DNA from: Nosocomiicoccus massiliensis
GTDB taxonomy: Bacteria > Bacillota > Bacilli > Staphylococcales > Salinicoccaceae
Length of the DNA stretch: 64,000 bases
Direction of reading: 5' to 3'
Assembly: GCF_002871345.2 (NCBI RefSeq)
Contig: NZ_CP136964.1
Location: 1,178,001 to 1,242,000 of the forward strand
Position numbers and translations under genes: made by a program. Below, piece after piece: positions 44,569-52,559 of the stretch; the stretch's first letter is position 1, and each line of letters opens with the position of its first letter. The notes beneath the pieces were generated by a model, which was not told the DNA's origin, ran no database searches, and saw nothing but the letters and a program-made list of their open reading frames with translations.

Positions 44569-45303
44569 TTATAGTGCAGTAATACCACCATCTATAACAA
44601 ATTCTGATCCTGTAGAATAAGAAGCATCGTCAGACGCTAAGAAACATACAAGGTTAGATACTTCTTCTGGCTGCGCCACTCTACGCAGTGGAATTGTTTT
44701 TTCGAATTCTTTAACGGCTTCTTTAACATCTTCTTGCTCTAACATTGCTGTTTTTATAACACCTGGGTGTACTGAGTTAACTCTAATATTGTATGGAGAC
44801 AATTCTTTAGCTGCAGCTTTTGTCATACCTCTGACCGCAAATTTTGTATCTGTATAGCCAATTGCACCACCAACAAGACCATTTATTGAAGAAATATTGA
44901 TAATTGACCCTTGTTTTTGACTTTTCATAATTTCAGATACAGTTTTGATGCCTAAAAATACAGATACTTGATTAATATTTACAATCTTCATATAATCTTC
45001 TAATGATATTTGGTCAATTGTTTTATTGTATGTGATTCCAGCATTATTAACCAATACATCAATTCGATTCCATTTGTTCATTACTTCTTGAATGACATGA
45101 TTCCAATCTGCTTCTTTAGATACATCATGCTTGATAAATAAAACATCGTCTCCAAGAGAATTAGCTGTTTTTTGGCCTAATTCATCATTAATATCAGTTA
45201 TCACGACTTTTGCGCCTTCAGCTATCGCTTTTTTGGCATGAAGTTCTCCCATACCTTGTGCGCCACCAGTAATAACGACGACTTTATCTTGTAATTTTCC
45301 CAT
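44569..45303 (-). CDS. Short-chain dehydrogenase/reductase
   Basis: 244 residues from the ATG at 45301-45303, which has GAGGAAGG ten bases upstream; an in-frame start 36 bases earlier has none. Classical SDR: TGGAQGMGELHAK (NAD(P) TGxxxGxG, residues 12-24), NNAG near 85, catalytic Ser in NISSINGLVGG (about 137), Tyr and Lys as YTDTKFAVRG with the Y-x3-K spacing near 151-155, and the C-terminal FLASDDASYSTGSEFVIDGG. It resembles 3-alpha/beta-hydroxysteroid or acetoin-type dehydrogenases, but the substrate is not identifiable. It converges on the monooxygenase gene. Confidence 0.93.
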   Translation of the reverse strand: MGKLQDKVVVITGGAQGMGELHAKKAIAEGAKVVITDINDELGQKTANSLGDDVLFIKHDVSKEADWNHVIQEVMNKWNRIDVLVNNAGITYNKTIDQISLEDYMKIVNINQVSVFLGIKTVSEIMKSQKQGSIINISSINGLVGGAIGYTDTKFAVRGMTKAAAKELSPYNIRVNSVHPGVIKTAMLEQEDVKEAVKEFEKTIPLRRVAQPEEVSNLVCFLASDDASYSTGSEFVIDGGITAL

Positions 45304-45408
45304 TGTAAAACATCCTTCCTCTAAATTAATATTGTTCATAATATTATTGTATATTTAACTCACTTCAGAAGCTAAAAAAGTCACTTATATTTATATAGGT
45401 TTTATAAC

Positions 45409-47214
45409 TTAAACATATGATTCTGTCAGTTCTAAGAATTCTTCAATATCTTTATGCACTGATTCTAATGCTTCTTGCCAGAAGTCTGGTTTACGTAAAT
45501 CAACGTTTAAATGTTTTTCAGCTAACTCTTCTGTCGTCATACTCGCAGTATCACGTAGAAGTGCGATGTAATCATCTTCAGTTACGTTTTCATCTTCTAA
45601 GAAGCGGTTGTATATACCTAAGCTGAAGAAGTATCCAAATGTGTACGGGAAGTTATAGAACGGTACACCCGTAATATGGAAATGTAATTTTGTTGCCCAG
45701 AACATCGGATGATAAGATTTCAGCGCATCTTCGTATGCTTCTTCTTGTGCGTCTTTCATCAGTTCTTTTAGTCTATTGCTGTCTAACGTTCCTTTTTGAC
45801 GTTCATCATATAAATTACGTTCAAAGATATAGCGTGCGTGGATATTCATCATAAATGCCACACTTCTAGAAATTTTTTCATCGATTAAATTGATTTTCTC
45901 TGCTTCTGACGCCGCGTTTTCAATCGTTGCGTTTGAAACAACGAGCTCAGCGAATGTAGATGCTGTTTCAGCAACGTTCATAGCATAGCGCTGGTTAAGT
46001 AACGGTAAATCACGCATGACATAACTATGGAACGCATGTCCGAGTTCGTGTGCGAGTGTTGAGACGTTACCTGTGCTACCTGCAAACGTCATAAAAATAC
46101 GTGACTGTTTTGATTCCGGAAGGTTTGAACAGTATCCACCTGGACGTTTTCCTGGACGATCTTCCGCTTCAATCCACTGCTCTTCAAATGCACGACGAGA
46201 CATCTCTGCCATCTTTGGACTAAATGATTTAAAGTTATCGATAATAAACTCTGCCGCTTCATCGTACGTATATTTTTTGTTCTTATAGTCTCCGACATCT
46301 ACACTTGCGTGTACGTCGAGCCACCCTAATTGCTCGACACCAAGAAGCTGTGCTTTTCTTTCGAAGTATTTCTTTAATGGTGATTTATTTTTCGCAATCG
46401 TATTCCACATTGTATCGAGTGTTTCTTCTTCCATACGGTTGTAGTCTAACGGTACTTTCATATAATCTTTATAGTCATGAAGTTCATAGTTATTTAAACG
46501 GAAGCCTGATAGATGGTTTAACGTTGTAGCAAATAAATCTGCTTTTTTATTCCACTCTTCTTCCCAAATTTTTAACAGTTCTTCACGTTTTTCTGGATTC
46601 TCTTCTGATCCCATTTTGTTTTCAAATTGCCCTGCTGAGTAATACTTAGTCTCACCGTCTTCAGTGACTGGGATTTGAATTGATGCAACGAGTTGATTGT
46701 ACATATTGCCCCAACCGTGTAAGCCATCGAGTGATAAGCTATTGATAATTGTTTCTTCTTCTGTCGATAGTAAATCCGCTTCGTTTTTACGAATTTCTTT
46801 TAAAGGAAAACGCATTGCGTTAAAGAAGTCATCTTCTAATAACGTGTTAAATTGATCTTCAGTAAGTGCACTGATTTTTTTATTTAAAATAATAATCTCA
46901 GATGAGAAATCTTTACGTAAATTAGCTACAGCATTTGTATTTTTTAATGCTTTTTGATCCGTAATATTTGCAGATGCTAATCCGTTAGAGAAACTTCCCA
47001 TCTCGCCAAGCGCGTTTGAAATTTTTTCGTATTGCTCTAATAAACTCTTTAGCGGTGTAAAATCATTAGAACTTTCGTCAGAATTCCACTCTTCTAGTTT
47101 TTCAGAGAACTCTCTAATACTGTCACTCACTTCTACTAAACGATTTTGGAAAGCAGAAGATTCACTTCCACCAGGAAACACACTTTCCATATCCCAATTA
47201 TCTTTGTAATTCAT
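45409..47214 (-). CDS. pepF: Oligoendopeptidase F family metallopeptidase
   Basis: 601 residues from the ATG at 47212-47214 (AAGGAAGG six bases upstream; the earlier in-frame ATG lies inside that RBS). M3B family: HExxH zinc site in STLAHELGHAFHSYVMRDLP (about 388), the downstream Glu in MNVAETASTFAELVV, and the C-terminal HFHITGVPFYNFPYTFGYFF with the substrate-stabilising Tyr/His residues. It degrades short peptides in the cytoplasm. It stands as a single gene. Confidence 0.95.
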   Translation of the reverse strand: MNYKDNWDMESVFPGGSESSAFQNRLVEVSDSIREFSEKLEEWNSDESSNDFTPLKSLLEQYEKISNALGEMGSFSNGLASANITDQKALKNTNAVANLRKDFSSEIIILNKKISALTEDQFNTLLEDDFFNAMRFPLKEIRKNEADLLSTEEETIINSLSLDGLHGWGNMYNQLVASIQIPVTEDGETKYYSAGQFENKMGSEENPEKREELLKIWEEEWNKKADLFATTLNHLSGFRLNNYELHDYKDYMKVPLDYNRMEEETLDTMWNTIAKNKSPLKKYFERKAQLLGVEQLGWLDVHASVDVGDYKNKKYTYDEAAEFIIDNFKSFSPKMAEMSRRAFEEQWIEAEDRPGKRPGGYCSNLPESKQSRIFMTFAGSTGNVSTLAHELGHAFHSYVMRDLPLLNQRYAMNVAETASTFAELVVSNATIENAASEAEKINLIDEKISRSVAFMMNIHARYIFERNLYDERQKGTLDSNRLKELMKDAQEEAYEDALKSYHPMFWATKLHFHITGVPFYNFPYTFGYFFSLGIYNRFLEDENVTEDDYIALLRDTASMTTEELAEKHLNVDLRKPDFWQEALESVHKDIEEFLELTESYV

Positions 47215-47419
47215 CAAATTCCTTCCTTTCAAAGTAAAATGTAGTTACATTTATCATACAGGAAATAATGGAGAAGTGATATAAATCGCTTCCATAATTT
47301 GAATATAAATTTGTTAGAAATGATAGAATAATATTATTGGAACGTCTATTTTAAAAATTATTATTTGAGGAATACGTAGCAAATTATTATAAACGATCAA
47401 AAAATAGGAGTTTTATAGT

Positions 47420-48580
47420 ATGTACCGAGTTAATCCATTCCATCCAAACTCTATATATTTAATAAGCGAAAATAAAAAATTTAATATCTATTTTGAAGAA
47501 CTTAAAAGAAAATTTCCTTATCATGACTACATTTTAAATATAGGAGATTATGAAGTTAATAACTACTCCGATTATGGATTTATCGAGTTTCGTCGAACTT
47601 ATGATTTAAATATTGAACTCAATAGATTGTTAAATTGTTTCTTTGAAAACAAAGAGAACATCGTTCAACGGGCTTCTACTCCATTTACGTTGTCGAACCA
47701 ATTGATAAAAAAATGGTACGAGATATATAAAAAAACTCATAAAGTTAATCCTGTGAAGAATTTTAATTTAGAAGAGTTTAAAGAGAAATTAGCTGAGGGT
47801 TTAGATTTTGAGAATTCTATAGTTATTTTTAATACTCAGTGTGAAATAATTGCATATGCTCTGATTTATGATGATTCTAAAGATACAAAAGAAGTTGGAT
47901 ACGTCTATTTTAAAGATACTAAATCTAAGCAACAATTGTTAGAAATACTTTTCAATCGTTTAATATTTTTAAACAATAAAGGAATACACAGTATAGTTAC
48001 CGAAGTTGATACTACCGACAAATATGCATATGAAATTTTTGGTGCTTTTATTGATGATTCTACAGCGTATATGAAAACTTTAATTTATAAATCTAAAATG
48101 ACCAAACTCTCCAGTAGAAATATAGAACACGATGATATTAATTACGTTCTAAATTGGTCTAAAGATATTCATTTTTGTTTATCTAATGGTTGGCCGTTAA
48201 ATCGTACAAACGAAGCAATTTTTGAATGGTGGAATTATGTAATTGAATCACAATCAGATAATTTTCAAAGAAAAATGCTGATATCAAATAAAACTACCAT
48301 TGGCTATTATGATATATATATACATAACGACAATATAATAGAACTGGGTATTGCGATTGGTGATAAGAACTTTAGAAATAAAGGGTATGGTTCATTATTA
48401 TTCTCTAAAATAACTGCTGAAGTGAGTCGAAAATACCCTTCAAAAGATATCATTGCAATTACTGATAAAACGAATATTGTAGCACAAAGGATGATAATAA
48501 AGTCAGGATATCGAGTAGAAAATAGCGATAAATACAAACCTTATATAACAAATGATGAGTTAGTGTATCGCTATATTTAG
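47420..48580 (+). CDS. Double GNAT-domain acetyltransferase-like protein
   Basis: 386 residues. The C-terminal half (about 225-386) is a GNAT domain: IIELGIAIGDKNFRNKGYGSLLF carries the acetyl-CoA pyrophosphate loop (R-N-K-G-Y-G) and AQRMIIKSGYR the usual end. The N-terminal half (about 1-215) has a weaker GNAT-like plan (ECEIIAYALIYDD, EVGYVYFKDTK) without a recognisable loop, so it may be a degenerate repeat. AGGAG lies before the ATG. Composition is AT-rich and the next gene, GrpB, is similar, which suggests a small acquired block. Substrate unknown. Confidence 0.75.
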   Translation: MYRVNPFHPNSIYLISENKKFNIYFEELKRKFPYHDYILNIGDYEVNNYSDYGFIEFRRTYDLNIELNRLLNCFFENKENIVQRASTPFTLSNQLIKKWYEIYKKTHKVNPVKNFNLEEFKEKLAEGLDFENSIVIFNTQCEIIAYALIYDDSKDTKEVGYVYFKDTKSKQQLLEILFNRLIFLNNKGIHSIVTEVDTTDKYAYEIFGAFIDDSTAYMKTLIYKSKMTKLSSRNIEHDDINYVLNWSKDIHFCLSNGWPLNRTNEAIFEWWNYVIESQSDNFQRKMLISNKTTIGYYDIYIHNDNIIELGIAIGDKNFRNKGYGSLLFSKITAEVSRKYPSKDIIAITDKTNIVAQRMIIKSGYRVENSDKYKPYITNDELVYRYI

Positions 48581-48627
48581 GATGCTTTTTTTATGGTAAT
48601 TAGGAAATTAAATTTAGAGGTGATTCT

Positions 48628-49161
48628 TTGAGTTTAGGGCTTAAAAATAATGAAATTAGATTAGTAGAGTATTCACCAAAATGGAAAGATGAGTTTGAAA
48701 CTACTAAAAATTTAATATTAAATTATACTCATATTCCTGAAAACAGAATCGAACATATTGGTAGTACATCAATAATCGGTATGTCAGCTAAGCCTATAGT
48801 AGATATTGTTATAGGCATAGGTGATTTAGATAATGTTGAGAAAGATTTGTTTCAAGGATTAGAAAAAGCAGGATTTCTGAGATTAAAAGTGGACCGTCCT
48901 AATGAAATTGTCCTTGCAAAATTTTTAGATGATTCTTACAAAGTAAAAACACATTTTATCCATTTAGTTGAGTATAAAGGAGATTTATGGCATGATTTAA
49001 TATTCTTTAGGGATTATTTAAATAGTAATAGAGAAGCTAGAGAAGAATATTTAGATGTTAAAAATAAATATCTAAGCAACGCCTCGAAAGATATTATCGA
49101 ATATACTAACTATAAGGAAGAATTTGTGAAAGAAATTTATAAAAAGAGAAAGGATTTTTAA
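48628..49161 (+). CDS. GrpB family nucleotidyltransferase-like protein
   Basis: 177 residues with a TTG start after GAGGTGA. The GrpB/UPF0157 pattern is clear: IRLVEYSPKWKDEFETTKNLI (about 11-31), RIEHIGSTSIIGMSAKPIVDIVIGI (about 48-72), HFIHLVEYKGDLWHDLIFFRDYL. The GS-x13-D-x-D-like arrangement recalls nucleotidyltransferases; the family occurs alone or fused to dephospho-CoA kinase and its role is unsettled. It ends two bases before mqo. Confidence 0.9.
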   Translation: MSLGLKNNEIRLVEYSPKWKDEFETTKNLILNYTHIPENRIEHIGSTSIIGMSAKPIVDIVIGIGDLDNVEKDLFQGLEKAGFLRLKVDRPNEIVLAKFLDDSYKVKTHFIHLVEYKGDLWHDLIFFRDYLNSNREAREEYLDVKNKYLSNASKDIIEYTNYKEEFVKEIYKKRKDF

Positions 49162-49163
49162 TT

Positions 49164-50660
49164 ATGACTGAGGCAGACAATCAGCATAAAGATATTATTG
49201 TGATTGGTGCGGGTATTATAGGTACTTCGGTAGCGACGATGCTTTCAAAAGTGAGCCCGGACTGGAATATCGATATGTATGAAAGATTAGATGAAGCGGG
49301 AATCGAGAGTTCGAACGAAAAGAACAATGCAGGTACAGGTCACGCTGCACTCTGTGAGCTAAACTATACTGTGGAACAAAAGGACGGCTCTATCGATGCT
49401 TCTAAAGCAGAAGTGATCAATGAGCAATTTGAACTGTCTAAGCAGTTCTGGGGCAGTTTAGTGAAAAATGGTGATATTTCTAACCCTGAAGAGTTTATTC
49501 AGCCACTACCGCATATTAGTTTTGTAATGGGCCCAACGAATGTTGAGTTTTTACGTAAACGTTATGAAAAACTTAAAACGATTCCTATGTTTGATAATAT
49601 CGAGTACACAGAAGATATTGAAACGATGAGAGAATGGATGCCATTGATGATGCGAAATCGTAAACCAGGTCAGTTAATGGCAGCGAGTAAGATCGATGAA
49701 GGAACTGACGTAAACTATGGTGCTTTAACACGTAAATTAGCGGCATATTTAGAAAAGCAATCAAATGTCTCTTTAAAATATAACCATGAAGTAATCGACT
49801 TAACTCAAAGAGAAGACGGCAAATGGGAAGTTCTCGTAAGAAATAGAGCGACGAAAGAGAAGTTCGTAAAAGTAGCTGATAAAGTGTTTATCGGTGCTGG
49901 GGGTTACTCTATTCCACTACTTCAAAAGAGTGGCATTGCTCAAAGGCAAAATGTCGGAGGTTTCCCTATTACTGGTCAATTCTTAGCGTGTAAAAATAAA
50001 GATATTATTAAACAACATCACGCGAAAGTTTACAGTAAAGAGCCTCTAGGTAAGCCACCAATGACTGTACCGCATCTCGATACACGTTATATTGATGGTG
50101 AAAGTACGTTATTATTTGGACCATATGCAAATATCAATCCTAAATTCTTAAAATACGGTTCGTTCTTTGACTTATTTGGCTCAGTAAAACCGTATAATAT
50201 TACAACGCTATTATCATCTGCAGCTAAAAATATACCGCTCATTAAATACTCGATTGACCAGATGGTGATGACTAAAAAAGGTTATATGAACTACTTAAGA
50301 ACATTCATACCCGATGCAAAAGATGAGGACTGGAAATTATATACTGCTGGTAAACGTGTTCAAGTGATTAAAGACGATGATGAATACGGGAAAGGCTACG
50401 TCGCATTCGGAACAGAAGTTGTGAATTCTGATGATCACTCTGTTATTGCAGTATTAGGAGAATCACCAGGTGCTTCAATATCATTCTCTGTAGTGCTTGA
50501 AGCATTAGAGAAAAACTTTAAAGAAGACCGTGAGCTCTGGGAACCTGCAGTTAAAAAGTTAGTTCCATCATATGGCAAATCACTGATTGATGACGAAAAA
50601 CTGATGAGAGAAACGCGTAAAGAAACATCTGAAAACTTGAATTTAAATTATTATAATTAA
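49164..50660 (+). CDS. Malate:quinone or lactate:quinone oxidoreductase
   Basis: 498 residues. FAD-binding VIGAGIIGTSVATML (about 12-26), the family blocks ERLDEAGIESSNEKNNAGTG, HAALCELNYT, AASKIDEGTDVNYGALTRKL, LDTRYIDGESTLLFGPYANI and GESPGASISFSV near 435 define the Mqo family. Length and many residues resemble staphylococcal Mqo2, later shown to be the lactate:quinone oxidoreductase Lqo, so either substrate is possible. It is a peripheral membrane enzyme that passes electrons to menaquinone. The 33-codon gene at 50682 probably shares its transcript. Confidence 0.93.
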   Translation: MTEADNQHKDIIVIGAGIIGTSVATMLSKVSPDWNIDMYERLDEAGIESSNEKNNAGTGHAALCELNYTVEQKDGSIDASKAEVINEQFELSKQFWGSLVKNGDISNPEEFIQPLPHISFVMGPTNVEFLRKRYEKLKTIPMFDNIEYTEDIETMREWMPLMMRNRKPGQLMAASKIDEGTDVNYGALTRKLAAYLEKQSNVSLKYNHEVIDLTQREDGKWEVLVRNRATKEKFVKVADKVFIGAGGYSIPLLQKSGIAQRQNVGGFPITGQFLACKNKDIIKQHHAKVYSKEPLGKPPMTVPHLDTRYIDGESTLLFGPYANINPKFLKYGSFFDLFGSVKPYNITTLLSSAAKNIPLIKYSIDQMVMTKKGYMNYLRTFIPDAKDEDWKLYTAGKRVQVIKDDDEYGKGYVAFGTEVVNSDDHSVIAVLGESPGASISFSVVLEALEKNFKEDRELWEPAVKKLVPSYGKSLIDDEKLMRETRKETSENLNLNYYN

Positions 50661-50681
50661 TTTTAAAAAGAGGTTATATTC

Positions 50682-50783
50682 ATGAAAAAAACAATCGTTA
50701 TTTTAGGCGTTATTTCGGCGTTACTCGTAGCGTTTAAGTTATATCAAGACAAGGTCAATGAAACGCCAAATATAGAATATTAA
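50682..50783 (+). CDS. 33-residue membrane peptide downstream of mqo/lqo
   Basis: An ATG with AGAGG 11 bases upstream opens 33 codons: MKKTIVILGVISALLVAFKL (one hydrophobic helix with a basic start), then YQDKVNETPNIEY. It is 21 bases after mqo and is followed by a terminator hairpin six bases beyond its stop, so it fits neatly in the mqo transcript. It is too hydrophobic and well positioned to dismiss, but I know no family for it; a signal-anchored small protein is the simplest reading. Confidence 0.6.
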   Translation: MKKTIVILGVISALLVAFKLYQDKVNETPNIEY

Positions 50784-50788
50784 TATAT

Positions 50789-50821
50789 AAGAGGCCGTGA
50801 TAATTTTTATCACGGCCTCTT
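50789..50821. terminator. Perfect 14-base hairpin shared by mqo and the SAM riboswitch
   Basis: AAGAGGCCGTGATA and TATCACGGCCTCTT pair perfectly around a 5-base loop. Neither side has a long T run (TTTGCATT on plus, ATATATTA on minus). On the minus strand its first five bases, AAGAG, are also the closing strand of the riboswitch P1 helix, as expected of a SAM-I expression platform. Confidence 0.7.
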
Positions 50822-50915
50822 TGCATTCAGTATAAACTGTTGGAATTGGCACATCGCTAAAAGCTGTTGCCGGAGTTTCACAGGGCCAAATCCCTCCACT
50901 CACTCTTAATAAGAG
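50817..50915 (-). promoter_or_regulatory. SAM-I (S-box) riboswitch aptamer, orphan
   Basis: Read on the minus strand the element starts CTCTTATTAAGAGTGAGTGG and contains AGGGATTTGGCCCTGTGAAA, CTCCGGCAACAGC, GATGTGCCAATTCC and CAGTTTATACTG in the order and spacing of the S-box consensus (kink-turn, the GGCCC...UGAAA-C core and the GUGCCAAUUCC strand). P1 can form between CTCTT and the AAGAG at 50817-50821. A TATAAT box lies 32 bases upstream. No gene follows on this strand: beyond the hairpin lie the small peptide gene and mqo on the opposite strand. Confidence 0.9.
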
Positions 50916-50946
50916 AACTATTCTATTGATTAAAAATATATAGCAT

Positions 50947-50952
50947 ATTATA
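50947..50952 (-). promoter_or_regulatory. -10 box that could drive the orphan riboswitch
   Basis: TATAAT on the minus strand, 32 bases before the aptamer; the -35 region (TTAGTT or TTTAGT, 16-17 bases away) is weak. 50953-51036 shows no gene. Confidence 0.4.
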
Positions 50953-51036
50953 TGTGTTTTAGAAGTAAAACTAAAAAGGTGATGCTTACCGTTACGTAAA
51001 ATAATGTTGAAGCATTAGGATATTATCTAAAGGATG

Positions 51037-51073
51037 AAAATAAGAAGTAACGCCATACGTTACTTCTTATTTT
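51037..51073 (-). terminator. Terminator of the ABC-F gene
   Basis: AAATAAGAAGTAACG and CGTTACTTCTTATTT form a 15-base perfect stem around CCATA; its upstream arm holds the ABC-F stop codon. Confidence 0.85.
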
Positions 51074-52539
51074 ATCTTTTTAAGTTTTTTGTTTTCTATC
51101 TTATATACTTCGTCTGCGACATTTTCTAAAAATTCTACATCATGTGATGTTAGAAGTACTGTGCCTGGATATGTGTTTAAATATGTTTCTAGAACATTTA
51201 TTGTATCAATATCTAGATAATTTGTTGGTTCATCTAGTATTAGCAAGTTATCTCCAGATATTAATGTTAGAAATAACGATACGCGTACCGCTTCTCCTCC
51301 ACTTAATGTTGAAATACTTCTTTCAAAATCGTTGTCTGTGAATTTTAAATCATTGAGCATTTCTTTTAGTAGGTACTTTGAAACAGACGTATGTTTTGAT
51401 ACGTATTCTAATAATGGCTCTGTGCGGTGCTTAAATTCTAGATAACTTAATTGATTATAGAAGCCAAGCTCTGCATTTTTAGAAAATGTGATGATATCAA
51501 GTTTATTATTAAAAGCTCCTTTTACATATTCAATAATAGTCGTTTTACCGGTACCATTGTTCCCTTTTAATGCCGTAATTTTTCCACGACTGATTTGTAA
51601 GTTTAGAGATTCTATAAGTAATTTGTTTCCTGCTGTAATATCAATATAGTTAAATATAATTGGAAAACGGTTATGATCTGTCTTGATGTCAGCTTCTTCA
51701 AATATCGGTAGTACTTTTTCTTCAGGTAATTTTATTTCTTCCATACTATCGATACGGTTCTGCATGTTTTTCGCAGATTGCATAATTCCTTTTTGTACCG
51801 TCCCTTTTTCTTTTGTCATTCGTGAGGATAGAGAACGATGATTTGCTCCCTTTCTACCGATTAATATTTTTTCAGCATGTATTTTTGCGTCACTTATTGA
51901 TGCTTCCAATCTTTTGATTTCTTTATCTTGTATTTCTTTTTGATGATAGAGTGATTCACGCTCTTTTTCGATTTCTCTTTTATAATCATCATAATTTCCG
52001 CTAAATACATGTATTGACTGTTCTTCAATTGACCATACTTCATTTACACATTCATTTAATAGACGTCTATCGTGTGAAATTATTAAAGTTGCACCGTCAT
52101 AATTTTTAATTGTACGTATTAAAAATTCGATACCCTCTTTGTCTAAATGAGATGTCGGTTCATCAAGTATAAGTAAATCATAGTGCGAAGAGAATACTTC
52201 TAATATACGTAGTTTTGATAGTTCTCCGCCGCTAAACTCTGATGTACCATAAGGTATGTTTAATTCACTAAGTAATCTTCCATCAAAATTGAAGTCATAT
52301 GGAATATTATCAGATACTTGTTCTAAGTAGCCTATGTTATTGGTGTTTAACTGGATATGACCTTGTGTCGGTTTAATTTCCTCTAAAATTAATTGTGCTA
52401 AAGATGATTTACCTGCACCGTTTTCACCAATTAAACCAATTCGACTACTCTCTTTAATTTCTAACTCATCAGTGTCGAATAATAAGTAACTGCCAAAGTC
52501 GAGTGCGATTTTGTTTAATTTAACGAGAACTTTAGTCAT
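51067..52539 (-). CDS. ABC-F family ATPase (ribosome-protection type)
   Basis: 490 residues, no membrane segments, two ABC domains: Walker A LIGENGAGKSS (about 36-46), signature EFSGGELSKLR, Walker B LLILDEPTSHLDKEG, then second Walker A LKGNNGTGKTTI (about 323-334), signature STLSGGEAVRVSL and LLILDEPTNYLDIDT. A charged linker of about 80-100 residues (180-285) joins them, the region that reaches the ribosomal exit site in antibiotic-resistance ABC-F proteins. Overall design resembles Msr/Vga/Lsa-type proteins more than housekeeping EttA, but resistance cannot be claimed from sequence. It follows the upstream gene by 20 bases. Confidence 0.88.
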   Translation of the reverse strand: MTKVLVKLNKIALDFGSYLLFDTDELEIKESSRIGLIGENGAGKSSLAQLILEEIKPTQGHIQLNTNNIGYLEQVSDNIPYDFNFDGRLLSELNIPYGTSEFSGGELSKLRILEVFSSHYDLLILDEPTSHLDKEGIEFLIRTIKNYDGATLIISHDRRLLNECVNEVWSIEEQSIHVFSGNYDDYKREIEKERESLYHQKEIQDKEIKRLEASISDAKIHAEKILIGRKGANHRSLSSRMTKEKGTVQKGIMQSAKNMQNRIDSMEEIKLPEEKVLPIFEEADIKTDHNRFPIIFNYIDITAGNKLLIESLNLQISRGKITALKGNNGTGKTTIIEYVKGAFNNKLDIITFSKNAELGFYNQLSYLEFKHRTEPLLEYVSKHTSVSKYLLKEMLNDLKFTDNDFERSISTLSGGEAVRVSLFLTLISGDNLLILDEPTNYLDIDTINVLETYLNTYPGTVLLTSHDVEFLENVADEVYKIENKKLKKIK

Positions 52540-52559
52540 ATCTATACCTTCTTTCTAAC

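Noticed and set aside
45384-45400. GTCACTTATATTTAT as an inverted SCC end
   Set aside because: Partial match only, at a place with no other sign of an element end.
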